A DNA stretch of 64,000 nt from Apilactobacillus micheneri (lineage in GTDB: Bacteria; Bacillota; Bacilli; Lactobacillales; Lactobacillaceae), in the NCBI RefSeq assembly GCF_002993975.1, contig NZ_POSO01000003.1, forward strand, positions 254,587 to 318,586. Direction: 5' to 3'. Shown here one piece after another: positions 36,893-46,737 of the stretch. Position 1 is the stretch's first letter, and each line of letters begins with the position of its first letter. Made by a program: the position numbers and the translations under genes. Below the pieces are notes generated by a model. The model ran no database searches. It saw only the letters and a list, made by a program, of their open reading frames with translations, and was not told where the DNA came from.

Positions 36893-36978
36893 GGAGAGTA
36901 CAGGAGTCGAACCTGCCCGCCGGAAAAACCGGTTCGTCGGATTTCGAGTCCGATGCATTACCGCTCTGCCAACTCTCC
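36893..36978 (-). tRNA. tRNA-Ser (anticodon CGA)
   Basis: 86 bases. The acceptor stem GGAGAGT pairs with ACTCTCC, a long variable arm follows the anticodon stem as expected for serine tRNAs, and the T loop GGTTCGACTCC is standard. The anticodon loop CTCGAAA gives CGA, reading UCG codons. The 3' CCA is not encoded. It lies between apt and the glycosidase gene, ahead of a terminator. An extra hairpin (36985-37007) separates it from apt. Confidence 0.95.
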
Positions 36979-36984
36979 ATAATA

Positions 36985-37007
36985 ATGATGTGAAAAATTC
37001 ACATCAT
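36985..37007 (-). other. Hairpin between apt and tRNA-Ser
   Basis: A 10-pair perfect stem (36985-36994 with 36998-37007) and 3-base loop, without a long T run. It may be a processing signal in a shared apt-tRNA transcript or a weak terminator. Confidence 0.5.
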
Positions 37008-37015
37008 AAATAATT

Positions 37016-37534
37016 TTAATATTGTAAAAGGCTTAAAAGATCATAGTCTTTAATTTTATCGCGACCCTTTAATTCAGAAATTTCGATGATAAAGGCTGTT
37101 CCCACAACAATACCACCTAATTTTTCAACCATTTCAATGGTAGCCTTGATAGTTCCACCAGTTGCTAATAAATCATCGGTAATTAAAACTCTTTGACCAG
37201 GTTTAACAGCATCAGCATGAATATATAAAGATGATTTACCATACTCTAATCCATAAGATGCTCCTACAACCTTGCCTGGCAGTTTACCCTTTTTTCTTGC
37301 AGGCACAAATCCAATTCCTAAATCATAGGCTACCGGACAACCAACAATAAATCCACGAGCTTCAGGACCGACAATTAAATCTACTTTCTTATCTCTTGCA
37401 TATCTGACAATTTTATCTGTAGCCTCGCGATATGCTTCACCATTTTCCATCAATGGAGAAATATCTCTAAAAGTAACTCCCTTTTCTGGAAAATTGTCAT
37501 AACTAGCAACATATTTATACAAATCAAGTGCCAT
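37016..37534 (-). CDS. apt: Adenine phosphoribosyltransferase
   Basis: 172 residues. The N-terminal [18 protein letters not shown] and the PRPP loop [20 protein letters not shown] are the family signatures, with [18 protein letters not shown] in between. It makes AMP from adenine and PRPP. It follows recJ by 26 bases, the order seen in many Firmicutes, and the ATG has AAAGGAAG. It is the last protein gene of rnz-recJ-apt. Confidence 0.97.
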   Translation of the reverse strand: MALDLYKYVASYDNFPEKGVTFRDISPLMENGEAYREATDKIVRYARDKKVDLIVGPEARGFIVGCPVAYDLGIGFVPARKKGKLPGKVVGASYGLEYGKSSLYIHADAVKPGQRVLITDDLLATGGTIKATIEMVEKLGGIVVGTAFIIEISELKGRDKIKDYDLLSLLQY

Positions 37535-37560
37535 TGGCTAAATAACTTCCTTTCATCCCA

Positions 37561-39864
37561 TCAAAAACAACTACGAATAACTTGATTCAAAGTTGTAGTA
37601 TCAACATCTAACAATTTTTCTTTAACCGTTAATTGATGCTTTCTAAGAATATAACTTTTAGTTAAAGTTATATCGCTTGATTCAGGATTACGATTACCAT
37701 TCATAATACCATTTTCAATTGAAATAAACTTCAATTCTTTGAATACATTAATCATAAAAGCTAAATTGCTTTTATCAATTTTTAAATAATCACTTAATAG
37801 ATCAATATCATCATATATCTTAATGTCTTTATGACCTTCAACAAACCTAAATAAATCAGCATATTGTGATCTAGTAGGCATTTTTTGTGAAAGATTATTA
37901 CTATAAAGATAAAAAATTAACTTATCCTTTTTATTAATAACATTCAAAACTGAATTAAACGTTTCAAAAGAATCTGGACAATCAACAAATATTATATTAT
38001 CAAAATTATCTTCTAAAGACAAATTATTATATAAACAAGCTTTAGAATCTTTTCCTATAAAAGGTAATATTTGTTTATAAACATTTTCATGAAAGAAAAC
38101 ATATAGTGAATTACTATACTGAAACATAGATTTATTTAGTTGATTAGACCTTAAATCAACTATTTCAACATCATCACTATAAATATCATCGTTCATGACT
38201 TGAATTGTGGTTCTACCTTTCCAAGTATTCTTTTCTAAATGGCCTGCCACATGAACACAATCAAATAATGATTCTAAGTGACTAGCTAATTTACCATTTT
38301 TAAAAGCTAAAACATTAATTTTTGAATTATCATCAAGCATCTGAAATTTCAAGTGTTCATTACTTTTTCCCATTGTCTGAACATTAGTAACCATCTGTGG
38401 TTCAAATTCAAAGATTGGATATTCATTATCTGTTCCAAATGGTGCTAACATTTGTAAATTATCAAATAGTTGTTGATTAACATCACTAACTTTAATTTTT
38501 TTAGCAATTGATAATTTAGGTTTTTGCAACTTTTCAATACCATTATTAACCGCATAATCTTCAAAATGATTAATTAGGGTATTTAAGTCGTCACTCCTAA
38601 TACTTAATCCAATTGCCATACTATGTCCACCAAATGAAACCATATTCTCACGAATACCATTTATGGCATCAAATAAATCAAATCCTTCAACACTCCTACC
38701 TGAACCTTTATATATACCAGTTTCAGGATTGTGACTCATAACAATAGTTGGTTTATTATATTTTTCAACTAAGCGGCTAGCAACAATTCCAACAACACCT
38801 TCATGCCAATTATCACCATACACAATAATTGTATGCTTATCCGTATTATTTGATGCCATTTTCGATGCTTGTAGAAAAATATCATCAACTAGCTTTCTTC
38901 TTTTTTTATTTTCATTTTCAGTATCATGACTTAAATCATCGGCTACCTCATCATCAAATGTGGTCAATAATTTTACACCAGTTGTTGCATCACTAATTCT
39001 ACCTAAAGCATTTAAACGAGGTGCTAAACCAAAACTAATGCTTTGTTCATTAATATTATCAGCTTTCAAACCTGCTAATTGTTCAAGATGCATTAATCCT
39101 GGACGTTGAGTATCCGATAATTCTTGTAAACCATACTTTACTAAAATACGATTTTCATCTGTTAAAGATACTAAGTCCGCTACAGTCCCAATTGCAGCTA
39201 AATCAAAATATTCTTCAGGTATTTCTTCTAATAATGCAGTTGCTACTTTGAATGCTATGCCTACTCCTGAAAAGTCTCCAAAAGGATATTCATCCCCTGG
39301 ATATCTGGCATGAACAATTGCATATGCCTCTGGAATATCATCAGGAATTTTATGATGATCAGTAATAATCACATCACAATTCATATTATTTGCTAATTCA
39401 ACTGATTTATTACCAGATATTCCATTATCAACCGTTACAATTAGACTTGTCCCATCATTAATAATTTCTTCGTACTTTTGAGGATTAGGACCGTATCCAT
39501 CTTTAAAGCGATTAGGAATAAAATATGTTACATTAGCACCTAAATTAACTAGAGTTTCATACATAACAGAAGTACTAGTAATGCCATCAGCATCATAATC
39601 ACCATAAACTGTAATTTTTTCATTATTTTCAATCGCTTTTTTTATCCGATCACATGCTTTTTGCATATCATGCATTAAATAAGGATCACGCAAATTTTCA
39701 ATTTGTGGGGTTAAGAATGACTTAATATCATCTATGTTTTTATAACCACGACTAAATAAAATGGAAATTATTAATGGACTAATCCCTAATTTCGTAGCAA
39801 TATCTTTTTGTTCATCACTTAATACATTTTGATTTAATTGCCAATCGAATTTTGCAGGTATCAT
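37561..39864 (-). CDS. recJ: Single-stranded-DNA-specific 5'-3' exonuclease RecJ
   Basis: 767 residues, Gram-positive long form. DHH motifs are VYGDYDADGITSTSVMYE, VTVDNGI and CDVIITDHHKIP. The DHHA1 block is IYKGSGRSVEGFDL and FGGHSMAIGLSI. An OB fold follows, and a C-terminal RecJ-specific domain (about 570-767) completes it. It acts in recombination, mismatch and base excision repair. It lies between rnz and apt. Confidence 0.96.
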   Translation of the reverse strand: MIPAKFDWQLNQNVLSDEQKDIATKLGISPLIISILFSRGYKNIDDIKSFLTPQIENLRDPYLMHDMQKACDRIKKAIENNEKITVYGDYDADGITSTSVMYETLVNLGANVTYFIPNRFKDGYGPNPQKYEEIINDGTSLIVTVDNGISGNKSVELANNMNCDVIITDHHKIPDDIPEAYAIVHARYPGDEYPFGDFSGVGIAFKVATALLEEIPEEYFDLAAIGTVADLVSLTDENRILVKYGLQELSDTQRPGLMHLEQLAGLKADNINEQSISFGLAPRLNALGRISDATTGVKLLTTFDDEVADDLSHDTENENKKRRKLVDDIFLQASKMASNNTDKHTIIVYGDNWHEGVVGIVASRLVEKYNKPTIVMSHNPETGIYKGSGRSVEGFDLFDAINGIRENMVSFGGHSMAIGLSIRSDDLNTLINHFEDYAVNNGIEKLQKPKLSIAKKIKVSDVNQQLFDNLQMLAPFGTDNEYPIFEFEPQMVTNVQTMGKSNEHLKFQMLDDNSKINVLAFKNGKLASHLESLFDCVHVAGHLEKNTWKGRTTIQVMNDDIYSDDVEIVDLRSNQLNKSMFQYSNSLYVFFHENVYKQILPFIGKDSKACLYNNLSLEDNFDNIIFVDCPDSFETFNSVLNVINKKDKLIFYLYSNNLSQKMPTRSQYADLFRFVEGHKDIKIYDDIDLLSDYLKIDKSNLAFMINVFKELKFISIENGIMNGNRNPESSDITLTKSYILRKHQLTVKEKLLDVDTTTLNQVIRSCF

Positions 39865-39877
39865 TATATTTCATCCT

Positions 39878-40813
39878 TTAATTGTTTTTTTCAAAGGGTA
39901 CATCTATTACATCAAAATCCTTAACGACTCTAGTATTGTTAAAGATACTTTGTGCTTGTTTTTGTAATTCTCTAGCCATTTTTCCAGTGTACCTTGCTGA
40001 AATATGTGTCAAAAGTAGTTTATCGACATTGGCTTTTTTAGCTAACTTAGCAGCTTGCATGTTAGTTGAATGATAATAATTATGTGCTAATCTGCTCTCA
40101 CCTTTACCAAAAGTACTTTCATGAACTAAAACATCAGCATTTTCAGCTAATTTATAACTATTAGGATTACTTCTAGTATCACCTATGATAGTAATAATTC
40201 TTCCTTTTTGTGATTCACCAATAAAGTCGTTTCCATCAATGGTTCTACCATCATCTAAAGTAACTGTTTCACCGTTTTTTAATTTACCATAAACAGGCCC
40301 GGAAGGTATTTTAGCCGCTTTTAGCTTATCAACTAATAGTTCTCCTTGATGATCTTTTTCCACTACACGATAGCCAAAAGATTCAATTTGATGATCTAAG
40401 CTATCAGCATAAACTTCAAATTGTTTATTATTTAATAAAACACCTGGTTCATCAAATTCTTCATAATTTATTTTATATGATAACTTGGTTTGAGAAACCC
40501 CTAAACTAATTTCGACGAAGTCTTTAACTCCCTTAGGGCCATAAATTGTAACAGGTGTATTTCCTCCTTGAAATGAACGAGAACTTAATAAGCCTGGTAA
40601 CCCAAAAATATGATCACCATGTAAATGAGTAATAAATATTTTGTTAATTTTACGAGGCTTCAAATTTGAACGTAAAATTTGTTGTTGAGTCCCTTCTCCA
40701 CAATCAAATAGCCAGACGGAATTACATTCGTCTAATAGTTTTAAAGCTGTTGCTGAAACATTTCTAAATTTACCTGGTACACCAGAACCAGTTCCTAAAA
40801 ATTCTAATTGCAT
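39878..40813 (-). CDS. rnz: Ribonuclease Z
   Basis: 311 residues, metallo-beta-lactamase fold. The metal motif is [15 protein letters not shown] (His63, His65, Asp67, His68), the exosite lies around 150-190, and VLVHESTFG plus LTHISARY complete the active site. It removes the 3' trailer of tRNA precursors that lack an encoded CCA, as does the tRNA-Ser in this window. The ATG follows AAAGGAATAG. It is the first gene before recJ and apt. Confidence 0.96.
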   Translation of the reverse strand: MQLEFLGTGSGVPGKFRNVSATALKLLDECNSVWLFDCGEGTQQQILRSNLKPRKINKIFITHLHGDHIFGLPGLLSSRSFQGGNTPVTIYGPKGVKDFVEISLGVSQTKLSYKINYEEFDEPGVLLNNKQFEVYADSLDHQIESFGYRVVEKDHQGELLVDKLKAAKIPSGPVYGKLKNGETVTLDDGRTIDGNDFIGESQKGRIITIIGDTRSNPNSYKLAENADVLVHESTFGKGESRLAHNYYHSTNMQAAKLAKKANVDKLLLTHISARYTGKMARELQKQAQSIFNNTRVVKDFDVIDVPFEKNN

Positions 40814-40864
40814 AAAGATCTATTCCTTTTTAATTATTCGTATCTAAAAAAATCACTAATATAA

Positions 40865-40873
40865 ATTGTAGCA
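40865..40873 (-). promoter_or_regulatory. Candidate extended -10 promoter of rnz-recJ-apt
   Basis: Minus strand TGC followed by TACAAT (40865-40870). TTGA-containing hexamers lie upstream at 15-17 base spacing (TTGAAA and TATTGA). Confidence 0.6.
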
Positions 40874-40895
40874 TATAAAGATATATTTCAATACA

Positions 40896-40925
40896 TAAAA
40901 AAAGACGGGAATAATTCCCATCTTT
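40896..40925 (-). terminator. Terminator after obgE
   Basis: An 11-pair stem with one G-T (arms 40915-40925 and 40901-40911), then a T run on the minus strand, ending just before the obgE stop. Confidence 0.85.
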
Positions 40926-40930
40926 AAATA

Positions 40931-42229
40931 TTAGTCTACATAAGAGAATGTGAAATCAAGAATTGAAACTAAATCACCATTTTCAGCTCCCGCTTTTCTT
41001 AAAGCATTATCAACACCCATACCACGAAGTTGTCTTGCAAATCTCAACATACTTTGATCATGCGTAGTATCTGTCATCTTGAATAACTTTTCAATTTTCT
41101 TACCAGATAAAATCCAAGTACCATCTTCATCTCGGCTAATTTCAAATGGCTTTTCATCAGCATCAAATTTGTATTCTAATTCATCTTCAACTGGTTCTTC
41201 AGTATCAGTAATAGGGAATTTAGGAGTTTTTTCTAATAGTTCAGCGGTTTCACTTATTAGTTTACTCAAACCACTATGTGTTACAGAAGAAATTGGAATT
41301 ACCTCATAAACATTATCGTTGTTTTTGGATAAAGCATTTTTAAATTCTTTTAAATTTTCCTCAGAATCTGGCATATCCATTTTAGTTGCGACAATAATTT
41401 GTGGTCGTTTTAATAAATTATTATCATATTTAGATAATTCATCATTAATTTTTTGATAGTCCTCAATTGGAGTTCTGCCTTCTTGTCCACTCATATCAAC
41501 TAAATGTAAAATTACTCTAGTTCTCTCAACATGACGCAAGAATTGAAAGCCTAATCCAACTCCAGAAGATGCTCCTTCAATTAATCCAGGTAAATCAGCT
41601 ATAGCAAAGTCTCTACCATCATCTAATTTAACCATTCCTAAATTAGGAACTAAAGTCGTAAAATGATATTGAGCAACTTTTGGTTTAGAACTAGTAACCG
41701 TTGATAATAATGTTGATTTACCAACTGAAGGAAAGCCAACTAATCCCACATCAGCTAGAACTTTCAATTCTAATCTGATACTACGTTCTTCACCAGGTTC
41801 ACCATTTTCAGCAATTTCTGGTGCAGAATTTTTAGCTGAAGCAAAGTGAGTATTACCACGACCACCACGACCACCAGCGGCCACTGTATAACTATCACCC
41901 TTATCAACTAAATCATAAAGGAGTTTGTTAGTATCATTGTCATAAATAGAAGTTCCTTCAGGTACATATACAACTAAGTCATCAGCACTACGACCAGTCA
42001 TTTTTTTATTTCCACCATCTGCACCACGTTCCGCAACAAATTTACGTTTATAATGAAAATCCATTAGTGTACTCATTCCAGTTTCAACGGCAAAAATGAC
42101 ACTTCCACCATGTCCACCGTCACCTCCGGCAGGTCCACCATTAGGAACAAATTTTTCTCTTCTAAAGGCAACGATTCCATTACCACCATTACCAGCTTTT
42201 ACATTTATTTTAACTTGATCAACGAACAT
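40931..42229 (-). CDS. obgE: GTPase ObgE/CgtA
   Basis: 432 residues. The Gly-rich Obg fold ([20 protein letters not shown]) is followed by the G domain ([34 protein letters not shown]) and the C-terminal OCT domain (about 345-432). It is a ribosome-associated GTPase in 50S assembly and stress signalling. It has a modest ribosome site (GTAGAG) before the ATG. It is a separate unit from uvrC, with an imperfect inverted repeat (42261-42304) between. Confidence 0.97.
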   Translation of the reverse strand: MFVDQVKINVKAGNGGNGIVAFRREKFVPNGGPAGGDGGHGGSVIFAVETGMSTLMDFHYKRKFVAERGADGGNKKMTGRSADDLVVYVPEGTSIYDNDTNKLLYDLVDKGDSYTVAAGGRGGRGNTHFASAKNSAPEIAENGEPGEERSIRLELKVLADVGLVGFPSVGKSTLLSTVTSSKPKVAQYHFTTLVPNLGMVKLDDGRDFAIADLPGLIEGASSGVGLGFQFLRHVERTRVILHLVDMSGQEGRTPIEDYQKINDELSKYDNNLLKRPQIIVATKMDMPDSEENLKEFKNALSKNNDNVYEVIPISSVTHSGLSKLISETAELLEKTPKFPITDTEEPVEDELEYKFDADEKPFEISRDEDGTWILSGKKIEKLFKMTDTTHDQSMLRFARQLRGMGVDNALRKAGAENGDLVSILDFTFSYVD

Positions 42230-42260
42230 ATTTTATATCAACTCTACTTTTTATTTTATT

Positions 42261-42304
42261 TATTGAGTATAACGGCATTTATATTTAACGTAAAGCACTC
42301 AATA
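42261..42304. terminator. Possible weak terminator after uvrC
   Basis: TATTGAGT (42261-42268) and its inverse ACTCAATA (42297-42304) enclose a 28-base loop. On the minus strand an A/T-rich tract follows. The structure is weaker than the other terminators in the window. Confidence 0.4.
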
Positions 42305-42314
42305 TAATTCATAA

Positions 42315-44102
42315 TTATTTTTTTACCTTGGTCAAAGTGAATTTTATATTTTGAGCCACCTTATGTGATATCCCTAATGCTTCAATTTTTGAAATAGATG
42401 AGTCTGAAATATTATTTAAGGATCCAAATTCTCTTAATAACTTATTTCTGGTTTTAGGACCAACTCCATCAATATTATCCAACTCTGAGCTTAATGAATG
42501 CTTAGTATGAACTTTTCTATGAAAATTAATGGCAAACCTATGAACCTCATCTTGAACTCTTTGAACTAAGTAAAATGCTTGGCTCTTAGGATTTAAATAA
42601 ACATGTTCATCTAACTGACCAAATAATAAATCAGCAGTCTTATGTTTATCATTTTTGACCATCCCAGCAACTGGAATTTGTAAATTTAGTTCGTTTTCTA
42701 AAACATCTTTAACTGCATTTAATTGAATTACCCCACCATCCATCAATATTAAATCTGGTAACGGAAGATGAGACTTTAGAAGATAGCTATATCTTCTTCT
42801 AATAACTTCACGTGTACTAGCAGCTTCATCAGCATGATCTTCATTTTTAAGTTTATATTTACGGTATTCATTCTTATTAGGCTTACCGTCATCAAAAACG
42901 ACCATCGCAGACACTAAGTCAGCACCCTGAATATGAGAATGATCAAATGATTCAATTCGATGACCATTAGGAATGTTTAATAAATTGCATAAATCTTCCA
43001 TTGCACCTACAGTTTTTATATTATCTAGTTCCATTAGCCTAAATTTTTCATTTAACACTAGCTTTGCATTTTTATAGGCCATATCTAGTAAATCCTTTTT
43101 TTGCCCACGTTTTGGTACTCTAACTGGTGCATCCAAAGCTTCTGCAATCATGTCTTTATCTAATTTTTCAGGAATAAGAATTTCATTAGGCAATGGTTGG
43201 TTTTCTTGAGAATAAAATCCAGCAATAAAATTATCCATTTCTTCTTCTGGAGAATCAATAATTGGAAAAGTCCTTTTAATTCGCTTAAGCAGTCTGGCTT
43301 GCCGAATAAAGAATATTTGGATAGAAATCCAACCATCATTCACATAGTAATTAAAGATATCACGAGGAGTTGTGTCATTAGAAATAATTTTTTGCTTTTC
43401 GACCGTAATTTCAATATATTTTAATTGATCTCTTATTTCAGCAGCTCTTTCATATTCCATATTTTCAGATGCTTTTAGCATTTTGGCAGTGAGCATTTTT
43501 TTAGCAATCCCAACATTTCCATTTAAAAATGATTTAATATGTTTAATTTGTTCATTATATACAGACTTAGGAACTTTCTTAAAACAAGCTCCTAAACATT
43601 GCCCCATATGATAATACAAACATGGCCTATTCTGATAACCATTACATCTTCTCAAAGGATATACTTTTTGTAAAAAATGTAAAGTTTCATCGGCAGCATA
43701 TACATTAGGATAAGGACCAAAATAATATCCACCATCACGTTTAATATGGTTAACAATTTTAATTTGTGGATCTCTTTCTTTAGTAATTTTAATATAAGGA
43801 TATCCACTATTTCCTTGTTTTAATTGAATATTAAAATGAGGACGATGCTTATGAATTAAAGTAATCTCTAATAAAAAGGCTTCCTTATTGGTGGAAGTTA
43901 TAATCGTTTCAAAATCACGAATATTAGAAACTAATTTAGCTGTTTTACCTTCATGACTACTTTTAAAATAAGATCTAACTCTATTTTTTAAATTTTTTGC
44001 TTTTCCAACATAGATGATCTTACCCAGTCTGTCTTTCATTAAGTAACACCCAGGCAAGTCTGGTAATAATCTTAGTTTATGTTCAATATGTGGAGTAGCC
44101 AA
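42315..44102 (-). CDS. uvrC: Excinuclease ABC subunit C
   Basis: 595 residues from a TTG at 44100-44102, six bases after GAGGTG. A GTG three codons earlier lies inside that ribosome site, so I reject it. The N-terminal GIY-YIG nuclease (PGCYLMKDRLGKIIYVGKAK), the UvrB-binding UVR motif near AAEIRDQLKYIE, the RNase H-like 5' incision domain (ESFDHSHIQG, ILMDGG) and the C-terminal helix-hairpin-helix are present. It makes both incisions in nucleotide excision repair. It stands alone, not beside uvrAB. Confidence 0.96.
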   Translation of the reverse strand: MATPHIEHKLRLLPDLPGCYLMKDRLGKIIYVGKAKNLKNRVRSYFKSSHEGKTAKLVSNIRDFETIITSTNKEAFLLEITLIHKHRPHFNIQLKQGNSGYPYIKITKERDPQIKIVNHIKRDGGYYFGPYPNVYAADETLHFLQKVYPLRRCNGYQNRPCLYYHMGQCLGACFKKVPKSVYNEQIKHIKSFLNGNVGIAKKMLTAKMLKASENMEYERAAEIRDQLKYIEITVEKQKIISNDTTPRDIFNYYVNDGWISIQIFFIRQARLLKRIKRTFPIIDSPEEEMDNFIAGFYSQENQPLPNEILIPEKLDKDMIAEALDAPVRVPKRGQKKDLLDMAYKNAKLVLNEKFRLMELDNIKTVGAMEDLCNLLNIPNGHRIESFDHSHIQGADLVSAMVVFDDGKPNKNEYRKYKLKNEDHADEAASTREVIRRRYSYLLKSHLPLPDLILMDGGVIQLNAVKDVLENELNLQIPVAGMVKNDKHKTADLLFGQLDEHVYLNPKSQAFYLVQRVQDEVHRFAINFHRKVHTKHSLSSELDNIDGVGPKTRNKLLREFGSLNNISDSSISKIEALGISHKVAQNIKFTLTKVKK

Positions 44103-44193
44103 ATTTATCACCTCAATTAATTAATCCAGTTAATATGACAAATAAACAATAATTTGATAGTATATAGTTATAAAAGCAAGGAGATGTATACTT

Positions 44194-44334
44194 ATGAGTT
44201 TAAATATACAACGTAATAACGACTTAAATGCTATGTTCGATAAAATTGCAAAAGTCGACTCAAATGACAAAAAGCGCGATAAATTCCTTAAAAATGGAAA
44301 TAAGAATTCTAAAAACAAGAAAAAAGAAAAATAA
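44194..44334 (+). CDS. Unidentified 46-residue basic protein
   Basis: 46 codons, ATG at 44194-44196, ten bases after AAGGAG (44178-44183), closed by TAA and a perfect terminator at 44342-44376. The product starts MSLNIQRNNDLNAMFDKIAK and ends in a strongly basic Lys/Asn tail. The first half resembles very short conserved lactic-acid-bacterial proteins (SPJ_0845-like), a weak impression only. It runs against its neighbours uvrC and the MazG-like gene. Ribosome site, orderly codons and terminator together make it a credible small gene. Confidence 0.62.
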   Translation: MSLNIQRNNDLNAMFDKIAKVDSNDKKRDKFLKNGNKNSKNKKKEK

Positions 44335-44341
44335 TCTAATT

Positions 44342-44376
44342 AGGCTTCACAATAATATTATTGTGAAGCCTTTTTT
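44342..44376 (+). terminator. Terminator of the 46-codon plus-strand gene
   Basis: Two 15-base perfect inverse arms (44342-44356 and 44357-44371) and six T (44371-44376). It begins seven bases after the small gene's stop. On the minus strand the flanking T run is short. Confidence 0.85.
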
Positions 44377-44668
44377 AATCTTTTAACATTGCATCTTTTC
44401 TTTTATTCAATCGTTTAATGTTAAAATCGGCTACCTCCTCAAAAGGAACGTTATTCCATTCGGCTATCTGTGATAGATACCATAAAACATCGCCCATTTC
44501 TTTAACTAATTGTTCACGATTTAATTCTTCACCATGAAAGGTATATTTCTTAACCAGATCCACTACTTGTCCAGTTTCACTACCTAAGCCTAATGCACAG
44601 TTAGTTAAAACTTGTTCGTTTCCACGAAGTGTTTTATTAGCAGCCTTTTGATATTCATTAAAATTCAA
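44375..44668 (-). CDS. MazG-like nucleotide pyrophosphohydrolase
   Basis: 97 residues, a single all-helical MazG-type domain. ALGLGSETGQVVDLVKKYTF supplies the ExxE metal ligands and VKEMGDVLWYLSQIAEW the second EMGD motif. Such proteins hydrolyse non-canonical or excess NTPs; the substrate is unknown. It starts with TTG directly after the engB stop (TAATTG), with its ribosome site GGGGGT inside the end of engB, so translation is probably coupled. Confidence 0.87.
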   Translation of the reverse strand: MNFNEYQKAANKTLRGNEQVLTNCALGLGSETGQVVDLVKKYTFHGEELNREQLVKEMGDVLWYLSQIAEWNNVPFEEVADFNIKRLNKRKDAMLKD

Positions 44669-45259
44669 TTATTTTACCCCCGTATGTTTTTCAATCCATT
44701 GCCAAACTTCATCCTTACCGTATTTAGTTTGAGCAGAGAATAACATAATTTCATCGTCTTCATTCAATTCGATGGTTTTATTTAACAAACTTGTTTCCTT
44801 ATTCCATTTACTTTTAGGAGTTTTATCCATCTTAGTGGCCAAAATTAATGTAGGAATATTATAATATTTTAAGAATTCATACATTTGCAAATCATCGTCA
44901 CTTGGCTTTCTTCTACCATCAATTAATAAAATAACACCGTTTAATTGGCGACGAGTGGTCAAATATGTTTCAATCATTTGGCCCCATTTTTCACGTTCTT
45001 TTTTAGAAATTCTAGCATAACCATAACCAGGAATATCAACAAAAAACATTTTATCATCAACATTATAAAAGTTTAAAGTCTGAGTTTTACCTGGGGTATT
45101 TGAAGTTCTTGCATAACTATTACGATTAATCAAAACGTTAGTTAATGAAGATTTTCCTACGTTTGAGCGACCAACTAAAGCAATCTCAGGATATCCATTT
45201 GAAGGATATTGTTTAGGCTCTACTGCACTAATATCAATATTCACATTGTTTACGTCCAT
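44669..45259 (-). CDS. engB: Ribosome biogenesis GTPase EngB/YsxC
   Basis: 196 residues. G motifs are ALVGRSNVGKSSLTNVLI, TPGKTQTLNFYNVDD, VDIPGYGYA and LATKMDKTPKSK. It is needed for 50S assembly. Adjacent to clpX as in Bacillus and relatives; the ATG has AAGGGGAAG. A terminator separates it from clpX. Confidence 0.96.
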   Translation of the reverse strand: MDVNNVNIDISAVEPKQYPSNGYPEIALVGRSNVGKSSLTNVLINRNSYARTSNTPGKTQTLNFYNVDDKMFFVDIPGYGYARISKKEREKWGQMIETYLTTRRQLNGVILLIDGRRKPSDDDLQMYEFLKYYNIPTLILATKMDKTPKSKWNKETSLLNKTIELNEDDEIMLFSAQTKYGKDEVWQWIEKHTGVK

Positions 45260-45336
45260 TGGTAGTACTTCCCCTTATCATTTAAAGTTCTTAATGTATT
45301 CTAACACATTTTGTCATTATTTATTTAAAAGAAATT

Positions 45337-45373
45337 AAAACGCCTTACCTAAAATAATTAGGAAGGCGTTTTT
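45337..45373. terminator. Terminator after clpX
   Basis: AAAACGCCTT with CCTAA pairs with TTAGG and AAGGCGTTTT (45337-45352 with 45358-45373) apart from one mismatch. It has T runs on both strands, the longer on the plus strand. It lies just past the clpX stop. Confidence 0.83.
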
Positions 45374-45381
45374 GATTTTAG

Positions 45382-46626
45382 TTATTTATTATCATAAATA
45401 AGTTCAGGTTCTTTTTCGCCATCAACAGCTTCTTTGGTAACAACAACTTCTTTAACATTATCGTCACTTGGCACATTATACATAACATCCCTCATTGTAT
45501 CTTCAACAATAGATCTTAATCCACGAGCACCAGTATTTCTAGCGATAGCTAATTTGGCCATTGCCTTTAAAGCTTCCGGCTTAAAGGTTAGATCTACACC
45601 GTCTAAGTTCATCAACTTAGTATATTGTTTTACTAAAGCATTCTTAGGTTCACTTAAAATTCTAACTAAATCATCCTCATTTAATTTCTTCAATGCAGTT
45701 AGAATAGGCAAACGACCAATAAATTCAGGAATCAAACCAAATTGTAACAAATCACTTGGGATAACATGTTGCATAACATTATCATCAGTAATTTCAGTTG
45801 CCTCTGCAGAATCTGTTCCAAAACCAATAGTCTTATCACCTAAACGATGTTTAATAATATCCTGGATTCCGTCAAATGCACCACCAACAATAAACAAAAT
45901 ATTTTTGGTATCAATTTGAATATTTTCTTGTTGTGGATGCTTTCTACCGCCCTGTGGAGGAACACTAGCAACAGTACCTTCAAGAATCTTTAAGAGTGAT
46001 TGTTGAACACCTTCACCAGAAACATCTCTAGTAATAGAAACATTTTCTGATTTTTTAGCAATTTTATCAATTTCATCAATATAGATAATACCTTTTTCAG
46101 CACGTTCTACATCAAAATCTGCGTTTTGTAGTAATTTCAATAGAATATTTTCTACGTCATCTCCTACATAACCAGCTTCAGTTAATGTAGTAGCATCAGC
46201 AATTGCAAAAGGTACATTAAGAATTTTGGCTAATGATTGAGCTAAATATGTCTTACCTGAACCGGTAGGTCCAATGACAGAAATATTACTTTTTTGTAAA
46301 TCGGTTCCATCATCACTATCCAAATTGTTTACTCGTTTATAGTGATTATAAACTGCAACAGCCAATGTTTTTTTAGCATCGTCTTGACCAATTACATATT
46401 CATCAAGCTTTTCAACAATTTGTTTAGGACTTAATGCCTTAATAGTTTTATCATTATCTTCTTGCGCAAGTTCTTCATCAACTATTTCCTTACACAAATC
46501 AATACATTCATTACAAATATAAACACCTGGCCCAGCAACAATTTTCTTTACTTGATCTTGTGATTTACCACAAAAAGAACAAGTTACAGGACCATCTTTT
46601 TTATCATCTTCGAACAAATCATTCAC
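45382..46626 (-). CDS. clpX: ATP-dependent Clp protease ATP-binding subunit ClpX
   Basis: 414 residues. The N-terminal zinc domain ([16 protein letters not shown]) is followed by the AAA+ module with Walker [19 protein letters not shown], Walker [16 protein letters not shown], and the ClpP-binding IGF loop (KTIGFGTDS). It unfolds tagged proteins and feeds them to ClpP. GAGGTGA precedes the ATG. It lies between tig and engB and has its own promoter after the tig terminator. Confidence 0.98.
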   Translation of the reverse strand: MNDLFEDDKKDGPVTCSFCGKSQDQVKKIVAGPGVYICNECIDLCKEIVDEELAQEDNDKTIKALSPKQIVEKLDEYVIGQDDAKKTLAVAVYNHYKRVNNLDSDDGTDLQKSNISVIGPTGSGKTYLAQSLAKILNVPFAIADATTLTEAGYVGDDVENILLKLLQNADFDVERAEKGIIYIDEIDKIAKKSENVSITRDVSGEGVQQSLLKILEGTVASVPPQGGRKHPQQENIQIDTKNILFIVGGAFDGIQDIIKHRLGDKTIGFGTDSAEATEITDDNVMQHVIPSDLLQFGLIPEFIGRLPILTALKKLNEDDLVRILSEPKNALVKQYTKLMNLDGVDLTFKPEALKAMAKLAIARNTGARGLRSIVEDTMRDVMYNVPSDDNVKEVVVTKEAVDGEKEPELIYDNK

Positions 46627-46655
46627 CTCTTTAAGCTATAAAGCTAACTTAATAA

Positions 46656-46683
46656 ATAATATCACACTTATAACCCTCAACAA
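46656..46683 (-). promoter_or_regulatory. Promoter of clpX
   Basis: Minus strand TTGTTG (46678-46683), 16-base spacer, TATTAT (46656-46661), directly after the tig terminator. Confidence 0.7.
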
Positions 46684-46721
46684 AATAAAGAGTCCAACTA
46701 ACAATTAAGTTAATTGAACTC
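46684..46721 (-). terminator. Terminator after tig
   Basis: A 13-pair stem with G-T pairs (arms 46709-46721 and 46690-46702), then CTTTATTTTG on the minus strand. Confidence 0.82.
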
Positions 46722-46737
46722 CTTTTTTAATCAAAAA

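Noticed and set aside
36893-36978. tRNA gene as a possible phage or island attachment site
   Set aside because: No integrase gene and no second copy of the tRNA 3' end are visible within the window.
44130-44318. 62-codon minus-strand open frame between uvrC and the MazG-like gene
   Set aside because: It has no ribosome site and lies opposite the 46-codon plus-strand gene, which has both a ribosome site and a terminator.
45434-45919. 161-codon plus-strand open frame within clpX
   Set aside because: Antisense to the conserved AAA+ domain, no ribosome site, and no recognisable product.
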